Assembly: GCA_023014365.1 (NCBI GenBank)
Contig: JAEBUN010000033.1
Coordinates: 248,001 to 312,000 of the forward strand
Reading direction: 5' to 3'
Length of the DNA stretch: 64,000 bases
Source of the DNA: Lepiota brunneoincarnata
Lineage: Eukaryota > Basidiomycota > Agaricomycetes > Agaricales > Agaricaceae
Shown here: piece by piece, positions 59,372 to 64,000 of the stretch
How the letters are laid out: every line of letters starts with the position of its first letter
How positions within the stretch are numbered: position 1 is the first letter of the stretch
The notes under the pieces: model-generated
Seen by the model: the letters and a program-made list of their open reading frames with translations, nothing else
Told to the model about the DNA's origin: nothing
Database searches by the model: none
Translations under genes and position numbers: made by a program

Positions 59372-59748
59372 ATGCCCGGTGCAGTCGTAGGCGATGCCAC
59401 TCGAGTTTGGGAGCTCAATGTCTACTGGACAGTACACAGTCAATGCGGGGTTTGGGATCCAAGGGGTCGTGGTGTCGATATCTGGGAGTGCATTAGAGAT
59501 CGTAAGTTTTCTATTTATTTACCCTCTCACCTATCTCTTGTCTCATGAGCCCGCCCCATTATCCAGACCACTCGACTCCCGGCACCGAGGTTAGTAAAAT
59601 AATATTCATACCCTTCGATTACTTAAACCCTTTTCATAGCCTCCAAATGTCTGCTACTGGCGCTACATCGCTCGCAGGTGATCAATCACCTGTAGAGATG
59701 CTATATTGCATCATTCATATCCATACCTCGGTCATCTGGGGCCCTTGA
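59372..59748 (+). CDS. Putative small gene with strong promoter layout, two competing reading frames
   Basis: Three exons by splice signals: start to 59501, 59567-59589, and from 59640. From the ATG at 59372 (context TTCACAATG) the spliced frame gives about 64 residues, with WTVHSQCGVWDPRGRG, then TPGTEPPNVCYWRYIAR, ending at 59681. From a second ATG at 59418 another frame is open through the same exons: MSTGQYTVNAGFGIQGVVVS, then ISGSALEI, then a polar segment, ending at 59748. Neither has a signal peptide. The second frame reads more like a small beta-rich soluble protein. I do not recognise either. The transcription unit itself is better supported than the product. Confidence 0.4.
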
Positions 59749-62700
59749 TACCAAACGCCCCATCCGCTCAAATCGCTCACAAATTCTACCGACCTCCCTC
59801 ACACACACGCGTGCACGCTCTGCGCGTTCACTATTTATGTGGATACTCGGCTCTGGCACTCTTCTCTCTTCCCCCATTCCGTCCCGCTGCGACAGCTAGT
59901 CTCCATCTATAGGGACTACCACAGTTAGTCCCGAAACGCCGACACTTAAAAACAGTCCCTCCCTTACGTGTCACCGATTCCCTATACTACGACACGTCAC
60001 ACACAGACTAGCCAGTGGAGGGTCCACCAGGGGGAAATATTTACACATGGACATTATATCCTCCTCATTCAAACAACCGTACAACACAGACACCACACCC
60101 CTGCTGGGACAGGTGGATCCATGCAATTATTTTTTTGTTCTTTTGCCCATATTAGCATCGCATCTACATCTGGACATTTGTAATGCTACATTCCGCATGT
60201 TTTTTTTTCTTTCTCTTTTCTTTTTGGTTTGCTTCGTCTTCGGTTTCGGCTTTTGCATTGGGATTGGGGGAGCTGCAGCTTCAGGTCACCTACAGATACG
60301 GGAGCCGACCTTTTTATAATTTTGCTGTCGTTCGTGTAAATAACTTATTGGATCGTGAACATCCGATGTCTTGTGTCTAGTTTGGCAAAATCAGGAATGA
60401 CGTCACCTTAGCGTCATGATTCTCTATGTGACAACGGTCTCGTGGCTGATGGATTCACAGGATGGGGCTTCCCTGTTCGCCAACACATCATCCCAAGTGA
60501 AAAGGTTTTTTAACGACCTCTTTGCTCGCTTACAAAGTCCTCCGATTAACCTGTGGAGTTGCCTTGTGGGCGTGAATGTTTAATTTGTTCAAGCTTATAC
60601 CTTGTGGGTCCATAATGCATAGCTATTTCCGGACCAACACTTTCGCCAAATTCTAAAGCCTCAAGATTATGAGCAAGCTCCTTCGCCCGGCGGCAAGTCC
60701 GTGTAATACGTGGTCGCTTCCAAGGTTTACATTCAAGCTGTGTGTCATGATCATATGGTCATGGTCATATCAATACAGAACCTAAACCCAGACAGACGTT
60801 AATAGGCCGCAAGGTTGGAACCCCCAGCCTCCTAAACGGGAAACGTGCCAACACGCGCCACCCTTCTGTATTTGACACTATCTTTTTTTACGGCGCTTTT
60901 TGGAGGTGCCAAAGATTTCCTTCGAGCCTCGCTGAGATTGAAACGCGGGGTAAGTAATGTTAGACTTGATAAAGAGAGACTTGGAGGCATAATTTTGTCC
61001 CTTTGTGCTTTCAAAGTCAGCGAGTATGGGGAAGCACGTTCCTGAGGGACGTAACAAAGGGACTTGCACGAGCCTCTTGCCGTGTCAAGGGAAAGGATGG
61101 TCGTGTTAACATGCCGGCGAGAGAGGTCGAATCCCGTGATAGCCGATATTTCGCTCCTCTCTTCTCTCCTCTTCCTCCCCCACTGAAAGTAGGGCCTCTG
61201 CCAACCCCCCCACCTCCCTCCCCCGACAACATCATTCCTCAGGACAAAAAAAGAATCACCATAAGCCTGGGCGAGGAGAAAACCTTATTTCCCCCAACTC
61301 CCCCCGCATGAAGTTTGGGCCCGACCGCCGGTTGTCAGAGTTTGCATTGTCCCGAGCTTCCCTTCCACCTGACAATGCCCGGGTGTCAAGCCTGTGCTAG
61401 GTTTTTACAGGACTGGGCCTCATTTCGAATGTCACTCGGCTTTTCGCTTGATATACTAGGGACTAAACTGGAGACAAATCACTTGTGACCCAAAAGTTTC
61501 CTCAAATCTGGGCCAAACATAGCAGGCTGCAGCTGTCCTTCGAGCTCGTTCCCCATTAACTCAGGGTTCATGCCGGAACAAATCATCCTCGTGGTCTCCG
61601 TGACTTCCTCCTGCAACCCCCTTGATTCTCAGCAATACGATAGAGGCACCCTCGTTGATTACGGTGCCATTCAAGAAGCCACTTTGGAGCCTGCCGCCTG
61701 CAACAGGATAAAGTGCCCAGGGGAAGAAGCTGGCAAAGAGACAAGCGACCAGTTGTATAAGCCCACGAGAGAGGGCCCGATCAACCGCACTTGTCCAACT
61801 GTCGAGAGAGGGCCACCTTGTCCCATCAGCACCCCAATTCTCGTGGCGGTGACCCATCACTTCCATTTTTGGATCAACGCTTGAATTTGCTTCCGTGTGT
61901 ATGCCCAATCCATGCCCTTTTAATCATATGCCATGAGATTCGGGACTTGGAAACCGGTCGCAGTCATCAAAGAAAAGAAAAATTTTCAGTCTCCCAGAGG
62001 ATCTCGTGTGAACCCATGAATTCCCTATATCCTTTCCGGGTTCTTGACGGAACTGGCCACTTCTGTTTTCACCGAACCTTGGCACTTGTGGACGAATTCT
62101 AGCGTGTGTGTTGTTGTTCTTCCCTTGCTCCTTCGTCGGTTGATCGGCAGGAAATTGTCAGGCTTCTATGCCGAATGCCCACTCGGACAGGTATCGGATT
62201 TCACACTGACCATTGTCAGGCCTCGAAGACCGGACATGGGATGTAGGGGGGAGGAGCTAGGGAAGCCTTATCACAAACGTGCCTTCATTGGTTCAGGGCA
62301 CGAGACAGCCATTAACACACTCGCTGAGTTCCAACGGAATCATCCCCACACAAGAAGCACGCCACATGAAACGGAGATGGCAGCTCAAGTTCTAGACCAT
62401 TGGATTCTCGTGTGCTTCGTGTCATCGCGGTATAGTTTAGCAGACCCAACATTGGTCTATAACCTGTCTTCCCTTCCCTTCCCTGCTGAACAAAGCAAGG
62501 CAGACAGTGGCGGGGCCTTCAGTCTGCCGTTGACTATTAAAACGCTTTACGTTTCCTATCGAGTCAAAAGACACCTCCCGACTCAATTGTTCTTGTTTCA
62601 CACAGGCACATGCCGCGGCTGAGAATGACATGAAGAGAAATACACTCTTGGCTTCCCTTTCCTCTGTGACTTCCTGAGGGGCATGGGGGTTGACAGTTGC

Positions 62701-63235
62701 TTTCATCCCAAGACCAAATTCCTTCAGGATTGCCGAACACTAGACCCTGTGGCTCTGTTGCGTGTTTCGATTGTTGTACGTATGAACAGGATTCATGTAC
62801 CTTTTCTGGTGAATTCAGCGCGTTTAGGGGGTGGCAAAGGATTCAATCCGCAACCTGTCCTCTGAAGAGGAGGATTCACATTTGTGTGCAGGAATCGGCT
62901 TGTCATACATACACCGAGCAATCAGTCAGCTCACCCCCCTCCCCACCATTCACGGAGTTAATCGGGGTATGGACCTTCTTGCGTGCCTCCAGGCTTCAGG
63001 CTTCATCCCCGTCACCGACCAAAGTGAGACGTGGTCCCCCGTAAACGAGTGAAAGAAGCTGTAGATAGAAAGTTTGTTATTTGTAGAGAAAATAAAACCC
63101 TAGTTACTATCGATACAGGCAACCCCTCCTCCGCAAACAGTACTGATCCTCACCGGAAACACGATGCGTGTCACCCGCTCGGCGGATACGCTGCCCCGGA
63201 AGTCTGGGCCAAATCGGTATCTCCTTCGCAGGAAA

Positions 63236-63270
63236 AAAAAAAAGAAAGAAAAGAAAAGAAAAGAAAAGCG
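63236..63270. repeat. AAAAG-type simple repeat
   Basis: An A-run leading into repeated AAAGA/AAAAG units in a gene-free stretch. Purine-rich low complexity with no coding meaning. Confidence 0.85.
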
Positions 63271-63826
63271 GTCCTTGGCAGAGAAGGTTCCTTTCTAGTT
63301 GATTGTGGGTTCTGAGTTACTCATGGCAAGGGACCACCCCACCCCGCGCTGATTTGCCCACTGATTCCGGATGGGAATGGGATTAAAAATAGCCGGGGCA
63401 ACCTTCAAAGAAAAAGGCAAGAAGCAGAGTAGTCCGTTTTACCGAGTGTTAGATGATGTCTCTGTAAGCAGCGATATGAATCTACCGCAGGATGATGACC
63501 CAAGTGATCTTATCTACTAGGTTTCCGTTTCCACTGGGACTCGGTATCTCAACCTCATTTGGGTGATCAGGGCTTGGTCGGCTGGGGTTCCCTCGCACAG
63601 AAATTCACGGGACCAAACCCCCCGCGTCAAACAGGCAACTTAGTAGCGCTCTCTCTTCTCTGATGCAGGGTAAAATATATTTGTTGTTTCCCACTTTCCC
63701 ACAGAATTTGGATGGTCAGCAGTTCCAGGCCTCTCTTTCAGCATTATATAAAGAGCTTGACAGAAATATTGCGCTGACAGCTGCCTCCCCCTGTTGTCAT
63801 GAGCAACGAACGCCGCTCATTCCCCT

Positions 63827-63850
63827 CACACACACACACACACACACACA
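63827..63850. repeat. (CA)12 microsatellite
   Basis: Twelve uninterrupted CA units, flanked by CTCCCT-like and CCCCAGG sequence. It would be a usable polymorphic marker if single-copy. Confidence 0.95.
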
Positions 63851-64000
63851 CCCCAGGCTCTGGTTGTTCTATCCCTCCCAGGGTGTATTCTTGAGTTAAT
63901 CAAAAAGGGGTGTGTGAGGTTCACGAGACCCAGCTTGCTTTAGAAACAGCGCGCGACTGTTGTTATATAACATAATCCCAAGGATTCAACGGCTTAAATT

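Larger units (their letters stand above)
59749..64000. other. Gene-poor end of the window
   Basis: About 4.2 kb without a supported gene. It has T-rich parts (60200-60240), a pyrimidine-rich stretch (61140-61220) and simple repeats (AAAAG units at 63236-63270, CA units at 63827-63850). Open frames up to about 190 codons (62044-62622) show no motifs. Any gene continuing past base 64000 is not evident. Confidence 0.45.

Noticed and set aside
62044..62622. 192-codon open frame near the window end
   Set aside because: No motifs, no start context, no introns; a shadow of compositional bias is more likely.
1..64000. CRISPR arrays, insertion sequences, rRNA, telomeric repeats, intact retrotransposon or transposase genes
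   Set aside because: None of the needed repeats or protein motifs was seen on either strand.

Overview
The window is fungal nuclear DNA, almost certainly from a mushroom-forming basidiomycete (Agaricomycetes). Genes are split by many short introns, mostly about 50-65 nt, with GTRNGT donors and CTGAC/CTAAC-like branch sites. The gene set is also basidiomycete in character: a cAMP-receptor-like GPCR, a protoilludene-type sesquiterpene synthase, a Het-C homologue, a Kss1/Fus3 MAP kinase and an F-box/LRR-like protein. There are no bacterial, viral or organellar hallmarks.

Layout. 1-1294: 3' part of a GPCR. 1295-6954: no supported gene. 6955-20621: first gene block, with a small conserved protein of possible YbjQ-like fold, Het-C (minus, about 21 exons), a G3BP/Bre5-like NTF2-RRM protein (plus), a mating/filamentation MAP kinase (minus) and Sec62 (plus). 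20622-25743: gene desert. 25744-28913: a very short secreted peptide gene built from micro-exons, then a divergent pair of mitochondrial genes (MIX17/CHCHD2-like and MBA1/mL45-like). 28914-31431: desert. 31432-38219: sesquiterpene synthase (minus) divergent from an MFS transporter (plus). 38521-49660: compact block with an F-box protein, the ribosome-biogenesis helicase MAK5, a DXD glycosyltransferase, the mRNA-decay helicase DHH1, SDH assembly factor 2, two small single-pass membrane proteins and a doubtful membrane ORF. 50101-50475: a truncated relic. From there to the end the window is gene-poor, apart from one TATA-driven small transcription unit near 59.3 kb.

How the genes relate. Most of the blocks are housekeeping genes: translocation, RNA metabolism, mitochondrial biogenesis and signalling. 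The lineage-specific elements are Het-C, the GPCR, the terpene synthase with an unusual membrane-like C-terminal extension, the secreted peptide and the relic. Several otherwise good genes (MIX17, MBA1, perhaps Het-C and the GPCR) need a single-base frame correction. This points either to homopolymer/indel errors in the assembly or to allele decay. All gene models were spliced by eye, so exon edges are inferred unless stated otherwise.
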